Shown piece after piece: positions 33,732 to 41,854 of a DNA stretch of 64,000 nucleotides. How positions within the stretch are numbered: the stretch's first letter is position 1; each line of letters starts with the position of its first letter. Both the position numbers and the translations under genes were made by a program. The notes under the pieces are model-generated. The model ran no database searches, had not been told where the DNA came from, and saw only the letters and a list, made by a program, of their open reading frames with translations. The DNA is from Clostridiales bacterium (GTDB lineage Bacteria > Bacillota > Clostridia > Christensenellales > Borkfalkiaceae): NCBI GenBank assembly GCA_022508245.1, contig JAFLVO010000004.1, positions 1 to 64,000 of the forward strand. The letters are read 5' to 3'.

Positions 33732-34886
33732 TTAAATGTTTTTAAGCATACCCTGCGCGCAGGGCTTTTTGCACACAAGCTCCGCGTACTTTACAAGAGT
33801 TGCGCCGTACGCCGCTTTTCCGCTTACCTGCTTTAAAATTTTACCGCCCTCGTCTTCGAGCCACTCCCAGTCGCAGAGCTGGTTTAGCGAGAAGTCGTCG
33901 GTGTTCAAAAACAGAATTCTTCCGTCGGGGCAGTACTTGTCCGCGTAGACGGGCACTCCGTTTACCGTGACTGCGCCTACTCCGGTATGCGCGTCTATAG
34001 AATTTACAACGCGTTTATTATCCGCAACGAGTGCGGCAATCTTCTTTCTCGTCTTGTACGAGCAGATTATCATATTTACCGAGCTGTTGAACTGCTCTTC
34101 GAGAGTGTCCATAAGGTCGCACATCTTCTCCTCGGTGAGCTTTTTCTCTGCGTCAACAATGTAGGGCGCGAAATAGGGCTCTGCTTTCTTGGAATAGCCG
34201 TAGAGAGTATCGCTATCGAAAATTGCGCCGAGACCGATGAGCTCTCCGTCCTTACCGCCGTGGGGATAGACCTTGCCACCCGTCACGGTATCGATGATTT
34301 CCCTGCTGAATGTAACCGTCTTTGCCGAAGTGTCCACTGCGACGATATACACGCCGTAGCTGTCGTTTACTACGCCCGAAGTCGAGGGATAGATGTCCAC
34401 ACACTGACCCACAAAGCTGTCCTCCGCTTTGTCTACGTTGTAAACCTTACCGCCTGCGCTGCCCGTAATTGTGCACATGAGCCCTGTGCCGTCTCCGAAG
34501 AGCATACGTCTGAAATTGCGCTTTGCGCACTGTACGAGCCCCTCCATCTCGGCGTCAAGCAGGTTGACGAACGCGCCCGCTTTGTCGCGGGAAGCTCTTA
34601 ACGCCTTGTCGCTGACTTCGATGGTGCCGTAGAGGTTTTTAAGGGGCAGGGTTATGTCGAGGTATCTGTTCTTGTAGGGGTCGGGAAGATCTGCGTCCTC
34701 CGCGCAAGCCGAGATACTGCCGTTGCCCTCGCGGATTACGGCAATTTTAACGTCTTTGCCGAACACGTTGTTGGTGTTCTTTTCAATCGCGCTGAAAAAG
34801 GGCGAGATGTTGTCGTTGAGCTGGGCAGAAACGGCGTCGAGATAGTAATCCTTTAAAGCCTTGTCTGCATTTTCTACTGTTATCAT
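33732..34886 (-). CDS. Phage major capsid protein
   Basis: 384 aa, coat protein of HK97 fold, P22 gp5-like by context. The sequence MITVENADKALKDYYLDAVSAQLNDNISPFFSAIEKNT...DITLPLKNLYGTIEVSDKALRASRDKAGAFVNLLDAEMEGLVQCAKRNFRRMLFGDGTG fits the helical spine and N-arm. The C-terminal part (GVGAVTVNGVPVYADKYCPDGRILFL...) is typical of capsid proteins read as linear hosts of the phage family. It directly follows the scaffold gene. No truncation or frameshift is seen. Confidence 0.78.
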   Translation of the reverse strand: MITVENADKALKDYYLDAVSAQLNDNISPFFSAIEKNTNNVFGKDVKIAVIREGNGSISACAEDADLPDPYKNRYLDITLPLKNLYGTIEVSDKALRASRDKAGAFVNLLDAEMEGLVQCAKRNFRRMLFGDGTGLMCTITGSAGGKVYNVDKAEDSFVGQCVDIYPSTSGVVNDSYGVYIVAVDTSAKTVTFSREIIDTVTGGKVYPHGGKDGELIGLGAIFDSDTLYGYSKKAEPYFAPYIVDAEKKLTEEKMCDLMDTLEEQFNSSVNMIICSYKTRKKIAALVADNKRVVNSIDAHTGVGAVTVNGVPVYADKYCPDGRILFLNTDDFSLNQLCDWEWLEDEGGKILKQVSGKAAYGATLVKYAELVCKKPCAQGMLKNI

Positions 34887-34896
34887 TTTTTACTCC

Positions 34897-35349
34897 TTAT
34901 TTGTTGAGATATTGTCTTACGAGCCGCCCCGCTTCGCTTACTGAACGGGGGGTCGATTTTGGTGCGGCGCATCCAACGCCGCCGGTTAGTATGGGCGCGC
35001 CCTTGCCTGCCGCAACCGTCTTTAAATAGTCCTCTATGACGGCGCGGCGAACCTCCTCGGTCAAGGGTGCTGCGCTATCGGAAGTTTCGCCCGTGCGTGA
35101 GGGCGCACCGTCGGTCTGCGCCTTGTTCCCGCTCTCTAACTCTTTAAGCCGTTGACTGCGGCGGGTGAATTCGGCTTCGAGCTCGAGATAGGCAGAGTAG
35201 AGAGCTTGGGCGTCGGCAAATTTTCCGTATGCTGCCACGGCTGAACTCTTTTCCGCCTCTGCGGTGTCCGTCGCACACGTCTTTGCGCCCTCGTTATTCT
35301 CTGCTTCCGCTGTGTTATCTATAATTTCATTTTTTGAAACTTCACTCAT
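34897..35349 (-). CDS. Phage scaffolding protein-like
   Basis: 150 aa, acidic, Ala/Glu-rich and likely helical (KFADAQALYSAYLELEAEFTRRSQRLKELESG), with a low-complexity stretch and a basic C-terminal helix (SVSEAGRLVRQYLNK), as in scaffolding proteins that bind coat through a C-terminal helix. ATG at 35349 is chosen over the longer frame to 35367; GGCGGG lies upstream. It overlaps the end of the portal gene. Order portal-scaffold-coat supports the call. Confidence 0.65.
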   Translation of the reverse strand: MSEVSKNEIIDNTAEAENNEGAKTCATDTAEAEKSSAVAAYGKFADAQALYSAYLELEAEFTRRSQRLKELESGNKAQTDGAPSRTGETSDSAAPLTEEVRRAVIEDYLKTVAAGKGAPILTGGVGCAAPKSTPRSVSEAGRLVRQYLNK

Positions 35350-37207
35350 TTTGTCCCGCCTTTTCAAGGTTACTCTGTTCGTTTAAAAGCTGTTTGTGCT
35401 TCAATACGTGACCGTATATGCGCTGTTCAACGGGGTTTTGCAGGTTTTCGGAGAGGAGATAGGCAGTATGCTCTAAAATATGCGTTCGGTGGTCGTCGTA
35501 CTCCTTTACTTCTACATCCTGCGACCTCATTTTAAGGTTTTCTTCGCCAGCCCTTGCACGGTTCAACGCGCTCAAATCGCGCTCGTTTGCAAGGCTGCCG
35601 TAGCCTAAAAGCTCCAAAATTTTATTCTTGGCTGTAACGCCTATTTTCCCGTTTTCGTCGGCAAAAAGCCCTCTGTCCAGCATATCGTAAATTACCGTGC
35701 GCCTCTGCGCCGTGGTCATGTTCAAATCGGTGTCCGCATCGAACACAACGTCGTCCGAAGATATGTCGCTGCCCTTGAAGCAGATGAGATTTACCGTGTT
35801 GTTGCCCGAGTATTTCATAAGGCGCAAATCGCTTGCGAATTGGCGGTAAATGCGTAATATATGGCGGCCAATTACCTTTAAAGCCCGCTTTATTTCTGCG
35901 CAGGCTGTGCTTAAACGGGCATCGTCCTGATCGATTATAAGCTGCAATCCCGTTGCCGAAGTAACCCCCGAAAATTTGTCCGTATTATCCGTTAAATTAC
36001 CCGTTCCGGAAATCTTGGAGAACTCGTTTATAAGGCTCTCCTCCTCCTTCCAGAATTCGTCCGGAACGCCGCCGAGCTGCAACATTTCGGGAGGCTGTGT
36101 GCCCTGTCTGTACACAATTATTTTGCCGGGCACAAGTCCGTCCTCGGCAAGCTCGTCCGCGTCGACCGAGCCGTCTTCCACCGCAACCGTACCCATAGTA
36201 ATGCGGTTTAAAAACTCGTGTTTTCTGTTCTTGACGGCATTATATGCCCTCTGCAGAGGTATCAATCTTTCCACTACGCTTGTGCCGAAAAAGCTGCCGG
36301 GGGCGGGTATGGAAACCTGCTTAACAAAGGGATATGTGCGGGTGTTTTCTTCTCCGTTGATATAGGGTAAGGGTCCTTCGTACAAAAGTTTGCCGCCCGC
36401 GGCTACCGCAAGCCTGCCTTCGGGACGGTCCGAAGTAGGTCGCTCGTACCTCTCCAAGACGACCTCGTACCCCCGCTTACTCCCCGTTACTTGAGGCATA
36501 TGTGCGGGGTAATTGCTGTTTGTACCTATGGGAGCAGGCGAAAATCCGTCTATATCCCTGCCCTCAAGCCGAACCCCGTACATTGTGAAAATATCCTCTA
36601 CGGGAACTGCTCTTGCGTGAATTATAGAAATTTGATCTTCGATCTTTTCTGCCGAAAGACACTCGGGATAAATTTCAAAGGGCGATACCGCAATTACGTC
36701 CACTCCGCCTTCTTTAAGCTTTACGCCGTTTTCGCTAATACCCACAACCTTGCCTTTGTCTGCGTTCCACATTACCTTATAGAACGCCGTCCCGCAGATT
36801 TCAGACCATACGGTTGCTTTGGAAATGACTCCGTCTATGTCGCCGTCCTCCTGCACGGCGGCAAGTATGGCAGAGGCGAGAAAAGCCGAGTGTCTGTCGT
36901 CCTCGTCGTCCGAGGCTGCCCGAACAGTAAGCGCGGGGCGTATGCGTGAGAGCTTTGCAAGCCTTGTGTCCACTATGGGCGCAATATGGTTGAATACCCG
37001 CCTGAACTGCCAGTAGTATTTCTTGTCCTCCTCTATAATTTCGCCTGCGCCGTCCAAATCGCAGTACTGGTTTCCGCAGACGAAATTCATATTCAGCTGC
37101 CAGTTTCTCTCCAGGCTTCTGCGCTCCTCTCTGCGCCGCAAAAAGTCATCTTCAATCTCTGCGGCAAGCGCGTCTTTTTTGTCCTTTTCAATTTCAGTCA
37201 TAATCAT
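35342..37207 (-). CDS. Phage portal protein, P22-like
   Basis: 621 aa. Forms the twelve-fold ring through which DNA is packaged. Features: N-terminal helical block RREERRSLERNWQLNMNFVCGNQY, YYWQFRRVFNHIAPIVDTRLAKLSR, KATVWSEICGTAFYKVMWN, SFFGTSVVERLIPLQRAYNAVKNRKHEFLNRITMGT, and SGVTSATGLQLIIDQDDARLSTAC (core of podovirus-type portals). AGGAG precedes ATGATTATG at the start. It follows the terminase and the 85-aa gene. No disruption is present. Confidence 0.8.
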   Translation of the reverse strand: MIMTEIEKDKKDALAAEIEDDFLRRREERRSLERNWQLNMNFVCGNQYCDLDGAGEIIEEDKKYYWQFRRVFNHIAPIVDTRLAKLSRIRPALTVRAASDDEDDRHSAFLASAILAAVQEDGDIDGVISKATVWSEICGTAFYKVMWNADKGKVVGISENGVKLKEGGVDVIAVSPFEIYPECLSAEKIEDQISIIHARAVPVEDIFTMYGVRLEGRDIDGFSPAPIGTNSNYPAHMPQVTGSKRGYEVVLERYERPTSDRPEGRLAVAAGGKLLYEGPLPYINGEENTRTYPFVKQVSIPAPGSFFGTSVVERLIPLQRAYNAVKNRKHEFLNRITMGTVAVEDGSVDADELAEDGLVPGKIIVYRQGTQPPEMLQLGGVPDEFWKEEESLINEFSKISGTGNLTDNTDKFSGVTSATGLQLIIDQDDARLSTACAEIKRALKVIGRHILRIYRQFASDLRLMKYSGNNTVNLICFKGSDISSDDVVFDADTDLNMTTAQRRTVIYDMLDRGLFADENGKIGVTAKNKILELLGYGSLANERDLSALNRARAGEENLKMRSQDVEVKEYDDHRTHILEHTAYLLSENLQNPVEQRIYGHVLKHKQLLNEQSNLEKAGQNE

Positions 37208-37451
37208 TCTCCTTTAACATATTTAAAAGTTTTTGCTTTTCTTCCTCGAGTGCTTCATCGCTGATTTCCTCGCTTACTTCGTCCAAAAGCATTTTTACAG
37301 CCTTAATGTCGGGCGGAATTTCCCGCTTTGTGACCTTTCTTTTAATAAGCTTCAACTCGCCGTCCTCCACGGTAAATTCTTCTACGACCTCATGCGATTT
37401 AAGCCCCGTTGCGCACTTTATAAGAGCCTTCTTGATTTTTTTATCCTGCAT
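37194..37451 (-). CDS. Small phage packaging-associated protein
   Basis: 85 aa, basic N-terminus and acidic C-terminus (KKALIKCATGLKSHEVVEEFTVEDGELKLIKRKVTKREIPPDIKAVKMLLDEV). The pattern 'VTKREIPPDIKAVKMLL' recurs in small phage genes beside terminase, sometimes called small-terminase-like. ATG overlaps the terminase stop as TAATG. A packaging-initiation role is inferred from position only. Confidence 0.6.
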   Translation of the reverse strand: MQDKKIKKALIKCATGLKSHEVVEEFTVEDGELKLIKRKVTKREIPPDIKAVKMLLDEVSEEISDEALEEEKQKLLNMLKENDYD

Positions 37452-38884
37452 TATCCGAAATTCCCCCTCTTTTTTGCCTTGCGTATTCTCTTGAGCTTGT
37501 CCTCCTGCACGGGCGACAAAGCCATATTTTTCGCGGGCGGCACGGGGTGCGACATAACGTAGTATCTGAGCTCGTCCATGCAGTGGTCGTCGCGCTTTAC
37601 AGGCGTATCGTCCTCCGCCCAGAAATAATTTTTAAACTCTTCAATCATGTTGGTGCAGCTTGAAAAGATAAAAATTTTCCCGTTCTCCCCTTTAAGAAGG
37701 GACTTTACCCGCATAATTCCCGAAAAAACGTCCTTATTAACGCGCGGGTCGGCAAGAATACCCCGTTCGCAAAAGAGTTCCGTCACGCTTTGTACCGAAG
37801 AAAGTGTGCGCTGATTTGCCGCACTGTCGATAAGTGCGCGAACCCTGCCCTTTCCGTCCGCCTTCCAGCCGAGTTTTTTGCTTATTTCAAGTATTCTTTT
37901 TGCGTGCGTATCCACGTCCATGCCCGCCGCAAAGTGTTCTGCAATGACGTAGATATTTCCGTCCCAATCCATACAGTACCAGTGCGCCGACAGCGGATTG
38001 TTGAACCCCGGGTCAATCGAAATGGTGTCCTGCCACTCGCGCGGGATATCGAAGGGCTCTATTACGTGAACGCTTTCGTCAAATTCGGGATACACAAGCC
38101 CCGACCCGTCCGAAAATTTTCCGTACTTACGCGCGTCGAGCACGCTTTTATCCAAAGCATTTTCAAGCAGTTCTATCTGCTCCTTCGGAAGATAGGGGTT
38201 GTCTTCCCAGCTCATAAAGGAGCACCAGATCTCGGGATTGTGCTTTGCGTTCATATAAATTTCGTTGTATATGAACGTTCTGCCCTTTAAGGGCGTCATC
38301 GTGCCGAAGATATCACCGTTTCTGTCCATTACCCGCATAAGACACTCCTCGTAGACATCGCGCGGTGGCTCTTCGTCGAACCACACGAAGTCGAGCGAGC
38401 TGCCCTGAAACTTCTCCCTACCCTGGTCGCAGCTTTTAAAGCCGAGCGTGGAAATACCGCCGAACACGTTCTTTATTTTAATTTGGTCTATCGCCCCGCC
38501 CGCCGGACTGTCCCTTCGTCCTGACAGCATTACAATGTCTGCAATCCAACTCTTGGGCAAATATTTTAGAATTTTCGCCTGTGCGACGTCCCTCTGAACC
38601 TGTTGCGACAGCGAAACTGCCCAACCGAACGCGTCCTTTCTGTTTTCACGGTAGGGGTGTATTCCCCGCAGTATCCAAAGGCACTCCACGGCGCCGCACT
38701 CGGTTTTGCCCGAGCGGTTGCCGCCGAATACCCAGCGGTTGCGCTTTTTGCATGCGTGAAATTCCATCTGCTTTTTATGCACCTTCTCGCCCGAGTTGTA
38801 CTGCGCAAGTATGTTTTCCGACCGCCTTTTTTTAAGCTCCCGCTCTATTTCGGCAAGCCTTGTGAGTATTTCTTCCCTTTTCAT
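37451..38884 (-). CDS. Phage terminase large subunit
   Basis: 477 aa. ATP-driven DNA-packaging motor with a nuclease domain. Visible: Walker A RWVFGGNRSGKTECGAVE near residue 60, Walker B SSLDFVWFDEEPPRDVYEE near residue 170, and the RNase-H-like nuclease with SIDPGFNNPLSAHWY, RVRALIDSAANQR and the final DDHCMDELRYYV (metal-binding acidic residues). The frame opens with TTG at 38920 but that has no ribosome binding site; ATG at 38884 follows AAAGG. Intact. Divergent from a host-like gene at 38946. Confidence 0.87.
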   Translation of the reverse strand: MKREEILTRLAEIERELKKRRSENILAQYNSGEKVHKKQMEFHACKKRNRWVFGGNRSGKTECGAVECLWILRGIHPYRENRKDAFGWAVSLSQQVQRDVAQAKILKYLPKSWIADIVMLSGRRDSPAGGAIDQIKIKNVFGGISTLGFKSCDQGREKFQGSSLDFVWFDEEPPRDVYEECLMRVMDRNGDIFGTMTPLKGRTFIYNEIYMNAKHNPEIWCSFMSWEDNPYLPKEQIELLENALDKSVLDARKYGKFSDGSGLVYPEFDESVHVIEPFDIPREWQDTISIDPGFNNPLSAHWYCMDWDGNIYVIAEHFAAGMDVDTHAKRILEISKKLGWKADGKGRVRALIDSAANQRTLSSVQSVTELFCERGILADPRVNKDVFSGIMRVKSLLKGENGKIFIFSSCTNMIEEFKNYFWAEDDTPVKRDDHCMDELRYYVMSHPVPPAKNMALSPVQEDKLKRIRKAKKRGNFG

Positions 38885-38945
38885 AAGACCTTTTATGACA
38901 AAATATTTCTGTTTTTTCAAGTTAAACGGCGTTAAAATATTTTCA

Positions 38946-39620
38946 ATGAAAATTTTTAAGGCGGCCTCGGTTTTAGCGGCTGTATTTTTTAATATTACAC
39001 TTCTTTCCGCCCCGAAAATTTACGCTCAAGCGGAGAGCGGCTACAAATACGCCTACGTAGATATCGACGTCAAGGTGTATTTTTGCAAAAGTAAAAATCT
39101 CGGCGACGCCCTATTTGAAATTCCCAACACTTACTGTCTTGAAATCTTGGGGCAAGAGGACGGTTGGCTGAAGGTTAAGTACGCCGATGACGACGGAGTC
39201 TTTCAGGCGCTCTACGGCTTTTGCAAGCATGACGGGCTAATACTTTCCAACGAGGAGCCCGCGCATAAGTACTTAAAGCAGACCGTAACCGTGACCTATC
39301 AAACCGAGGATATCGGGAATATGCTTGAAGGGCTTCCCTCCATTGTGTTCGATGCGGCATATTACGGCGCCCTTACAGCGGGAAGCAAACGGTGTTCCTA
39401 CGTATATTGCAACGGTTATTTCGGCTATATTACGGGGGCAATTGAAAATTATCCATTAAATCCGCTGCCAAGCACTCCCACCTTTTCACCCACTCAAAAC
39501 GAGCCGCAGGGCGCTTCCGCCGCAACGCTTATAACTGCCGTTGCCATTACCGCAGTTGCCGTTGTGGCAATAAGCGTGCTCTACTTTTCAAGCAAAAAGC
39601 CTCCTAAGACCTTGCTGTAA
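38946..39620 (+). CDS. Secreted SH3-like, C-terminally anchored protein
   Basis: 224 aa. Signal peptide (KIFKAASVLAAVFFNITLLSAPKIYAQ), an SH3-like region (YVDIDVKVYFCKSKNLGDALFEIPNTYCLEILGQEDGWLKVKYADDDGVF) and a terminal membrane helix (ATLITAVAITAVAVVAISVLYF) followed by KKPPK. It resembles the larger protein at 40254 in plan (signal, SH3, terminal helix), so the two may be related surface proteins. ATG at 38946 gives the proper signal peptide; the frame is open upstream without one. Confidence 0.72.
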   Translation: MKIFKAASVLAAVFFNITLLSAPKIYAQAESGYKYAYVDIDVKVYFCKSKNLGDALFEIPNTYCLEILGQEDGWLKVKYADDDGVFQALYGFCKHDGLILSNEEPAHKYLKQTVTVTYQTEDIGNMLEGLPSIVFDAAYYGALTAGSKRCSYVYCNGYFGYITGAIENYPLNPLPSTPTFSPTQNEPQGASAATLITAVAITAVAVVAISVLYFSSKKPPKTLL

Positions 39621-39655
39621 AAGTGCGTTAATTGAGCTATATTATGGGGTCAATT
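39621..39655 (-). repeat. ~37-bp repeat, copy D
   Basis: On the minus strand: AATTGACCCCATAATATAGC then TCAATTAACGCACTT. It sits between two convergent genes, the only reversed copy. Confidence 0.65.
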
Positions 39656-40024
39656 CAAAATCGCACGGTACTTTCGGAGAACGCGGACCTCTTCTAAATG
39701 TCTCTCTATGTACGCGAGTCTGCGGGTAAATTTCATAACCGCTCTTTTAATCTCTTTACGCTCCACGCTTTCAAGGTTTTTAATCCCGACCCGAAGTGAG
39801 GAGTATCTTTCCAAAGCTACCGTATCCTCATTCGTCAGTCTTTCAAATATTCCTGCAAGATAGCTCATTAGATTGCACAGCTTACTCTTATCCTCGATAA
39901 GTTCCGTAATACGGTCAAAACCGCACCCCTCCACCTTGCAGGCATTATATGTAATCAGCTTGTCAAGCCGGTCGTTCAAAGCGGCGGCGTTAAAATAAAA
40001 TTTTAGTAGAATTTTTACTTTCAT
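39650..40024 (-). CDS. Small helical protein, phage-regulator-like
   Basis: 124 aa, helical and basic (MKVKILLKFYFNAAALNDRLDKLITYNACKVEGCGFDRITELIEDKSKLCNLMSYLAGIFERLTNEDTVALERYSSLRVGIKNLESVERKEIKRAVMKFTRRLAYIERHL). It resembles small phage transcription-control proteins by pattern only. It lies upstream of the head cassette on the same strand but is separated by a plus-strand gene. Its start is taken at MKVKILL (40024) rather than the longer frame to 40045. Confidence 0.5.
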   Translation of the reverse strand: MKVKILLKFYFNAAALNDRLDKLITYNACKVEGCGFDRITELIEDKSKLCNLMSYLAGIFERLTNEDTVALERYSSLRVGIKNLESVERKEIKRAVMKFTRRLAYIERHLEEVRVLRKYRAILN

Positions 40025-40217
40025 ACCCTGTCCTACGCAGACCAAATTTTAAATCTGAACAAAAACAAACATTTGTTTGTATTTATATCTCTATTATAAC
40101 CGTTAAAGATGACAATAAACGTATGTTTAAAAAATAAATTTTATTTTTTGCAAAATTTTTTTGTAACATTTTGGCGCGCCTAAAATTAAGGCAAATTTTA
40201 AAATTGTCGAATTTTTG

Positions 40218-40247
40218 TTTACAAATATAAAGAATATGTGTTATAAT
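40218..40247 (+). promoter_or_regulatory. Promoter giving a leaderless message for 40254
   Basis: TTTACA (40218-40223), 18 bp, TATAAT (40242-40247). Only 6 nt separate the -10 box from the GTG at 40254, so the transcript should begin at or next to the start codon. The rest of 40046-40217 is AT-rich and holds nothing else I can see. Confidence 0.6.
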
Positions 40248-40253
40248 TTCGGC

Positions 40254-41687
40254 GTGAAAAATAAAGCGCTATTGACAATTTCATTGTGCGCCGTACTTGC
40301 GGCTGCAGGCGGCGTAGCGTACAGAGGCACCCCGTTAGCCTCTGCCGCCACTTTGACAACCGACTACCCCGACATTTTTACCGATTACGTAAACAATAAT
40401 TTGGCCGGGCTGGTTGATTTTGCAACGGACGGCGAAAGCTATGCATTCGCGGATAAAAACGGTATTATGGTTGTCGATAACGGCGAGCGCACACTGTACG
40501 AAATTTCCAACGTGAACGCACTCGAATGCAAGGACGGCGCCTACTACTATAGACGGGGGACTACATCCTATTCCCTTGCCACTTCCGAGCTGTCGGACTA
40601 CGAATTTTCTTTGGACTACAAGTTCGCTAGATTGGGCGACGGCAGCGAATATATTATTCATACCGACGATAAATGCTACTTTCGTGCTTACGGCGAATTG
40701 AGTTACTCCTCCCTCGCCGGAGATGAAAGTGACAAAGCCTGCTATAAATTAAAGGTTTACGACAACGTTGTATACGCACTTTTAGAGTCGGATACCACGA
40801 ACGACTACGGCAATACCGTTACCGTTAAGAAGCTCGACGGAAAGATGTGCGGGGACGTAAACCCTTCCTACATTGATTTCAAAGGGGTCGAGAAGGTCGC
40901 GCTGGGCACTATAAAGAGCAGCTTATTAAAGTACAATTCAGATAAACCCCACTTTGCCAAGCTCAAATTTGACAGCTATTACACGCAAATAAACATCTAT
41001 AATCTCTCGGGCGACTACTTCGATATCGGCGAAAACAATATGAACGGCGAAAACGACGGACAGTCCAAAAAGGAGTACACCTTTAAATGCGGAGAGGATG
41101 GAGCAATCAGCTCCGACGCGGTGGTACTTATTCTCGGCGAAAGCGGAAATGCAAAGGTGTTTACCTACAACGAAAACTGTTACATAGCTCTCTCCGATAA
41201 TCTCCAACCGGACGAGCAACTTAGCCTTGAAGAGACGGCCTTTAACGCCTACTTAAACGCCCCCGACTGGCTGTACTCCTCTCCCTACATCTGCGACGCT
41301 ACGAAGGCGGTTGAGTTGACCGCGGGCGACAGCGTGAAGGTTACCGGCAAGGTTACTTCGAAAATCGGCGGAAGACAGTTCTACCAAGTGCAATTCTACG
41401 AGGGTGACGAGCAGGTTACGGGCTACGTTCTGGAGAGCTTTTTAAATAACTACTCCGATACCGAACACCCCGACGACAAGAATTTCGGCGTGATAGACGA
41501 CCCAAGATACAGCGATGACGACCTCGTCAAAATAGTGGTGCTTTTACTCATAGTCATAGCTTTGGTGCTTATCGGGCTGACATATATTACCTACGTGTTA
41601 ACAAGCAAAAAGCGCAAAGCGTTAAAGCAGGCTGAAAATCAAACGAACGAAGTTCGGAAATCCGACGGCGAAAACAAAAAAGAATAA
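40254..41687 (+). CDS. Surface protein with SH3-like domain and C-terminal anchor
   Basis: 477 aa. Signal peptide (NKALLTISLCAVLAAAGGVAYR), a long beta-rich extracytoplasmic region (many YEISN, YYYRRG, VYALLESD blocks suggesting a propeller), an SH3-like segment (AVELTAGDSVKVTGKVTSKIGGRQFYQVQFYEGDEQVTGYVLE), and a C-terminal membrane helix (IVVLLLIVIALVLIGLTYITYVL) with a basic tail (SKKRKALKQ). GTG start chosen because the earlier ATG lies inside the promoter. It shares the plan of 38946-39620. Function unknown. Confidence 0.7.
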   Translation: MKNKALLTISLCAVLAAAGGVAYRGTPLASAATLTTDYPDIFTDYVNNNLAGLVDFATDGESYAFADKNGIMVVDNGERTLYEISNVNALECKDGAYYYRRGTTSYSLATSELSDYEFSLDYKFARLGDGSEYIIHTDDKCYFRAYGELSYSSLAGDESDKACYKLKVYDNVVYALLESDTTNDYGNTVTVKKLDGKMCGDVNPSYIDFKGVEKVALGTIKSSLLKYNSDKPHFAKLKFDSYYTQINIYNLSGDYFDIGENNMNGENDGQSKKEYTFKCGEDGAISSDAVVLILGESGNAKVFTYNENCYIALSDNLQPDEQLSLEETAFNAYLNAPDWLYSSPYICDATKAVELTAGDSVKVTGKVTSKIGGRQFYQVQFYEGDEQVTGYVLESFLNNYSDTEHPDDKNFGVIDDPRYSDDDLVKIVVLLLIVIALVLIGLTYITYVLTSKKRKALKQAENQTNEVRKSDGENKKE

Positions 41688-41692
41688 CCGAT

Positions 41693-41722
41693 AAAAGCGA
41701 CTGCAAACCGCAGTCGCTTTTC
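41693..41722 (+). terminator. Terminator
   Basis: AAAAGCGACTGC / GCAGTCGCTTTTC, directly after the 41687 stop. A second hairpin follows at 41740-41764 (GGGCGGCGCAC / GTGCGCCGCCC). Confidence 0.8.
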
Positions 41723-41819
41723 AGTACCGAATACCGTTCGGGCGGCGCACTTTGTGCGCCGCCCTTAATTATTTAACAAAATATTCACAGAACTTTTATA
41801 TTTTATTTAAATACGTAAT

Positions 41820-41848
41820 TTGCACGACTGAAAATAATATGCTATTAT
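41820..41848 (+). promoter_or_regulatory. Promoter giving a leaderless message for 41855
   Basis: TTGCAC (41820-41825), 17 bp, TATTAT (41843-41848). The ATG is 6 nt after the box, at the expected transcription start. A second TATAAT abuts the ATG but would start transcription inside the gene. Confidence 0.6.
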
Positions 41849-41854
41849 TATAAT

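Noticed and set aside
33736-34601. Plus-strand ORFs across the phage-head cassette
   Set aside because: They are antisense shadows of the coat gene with no ribosome binding sites or recognisable domains.
31288-38884. A complete active prophage
   Set aside because: No integrase, repressor, replication, tail or lysis genes and no att repeats are visible at either end.
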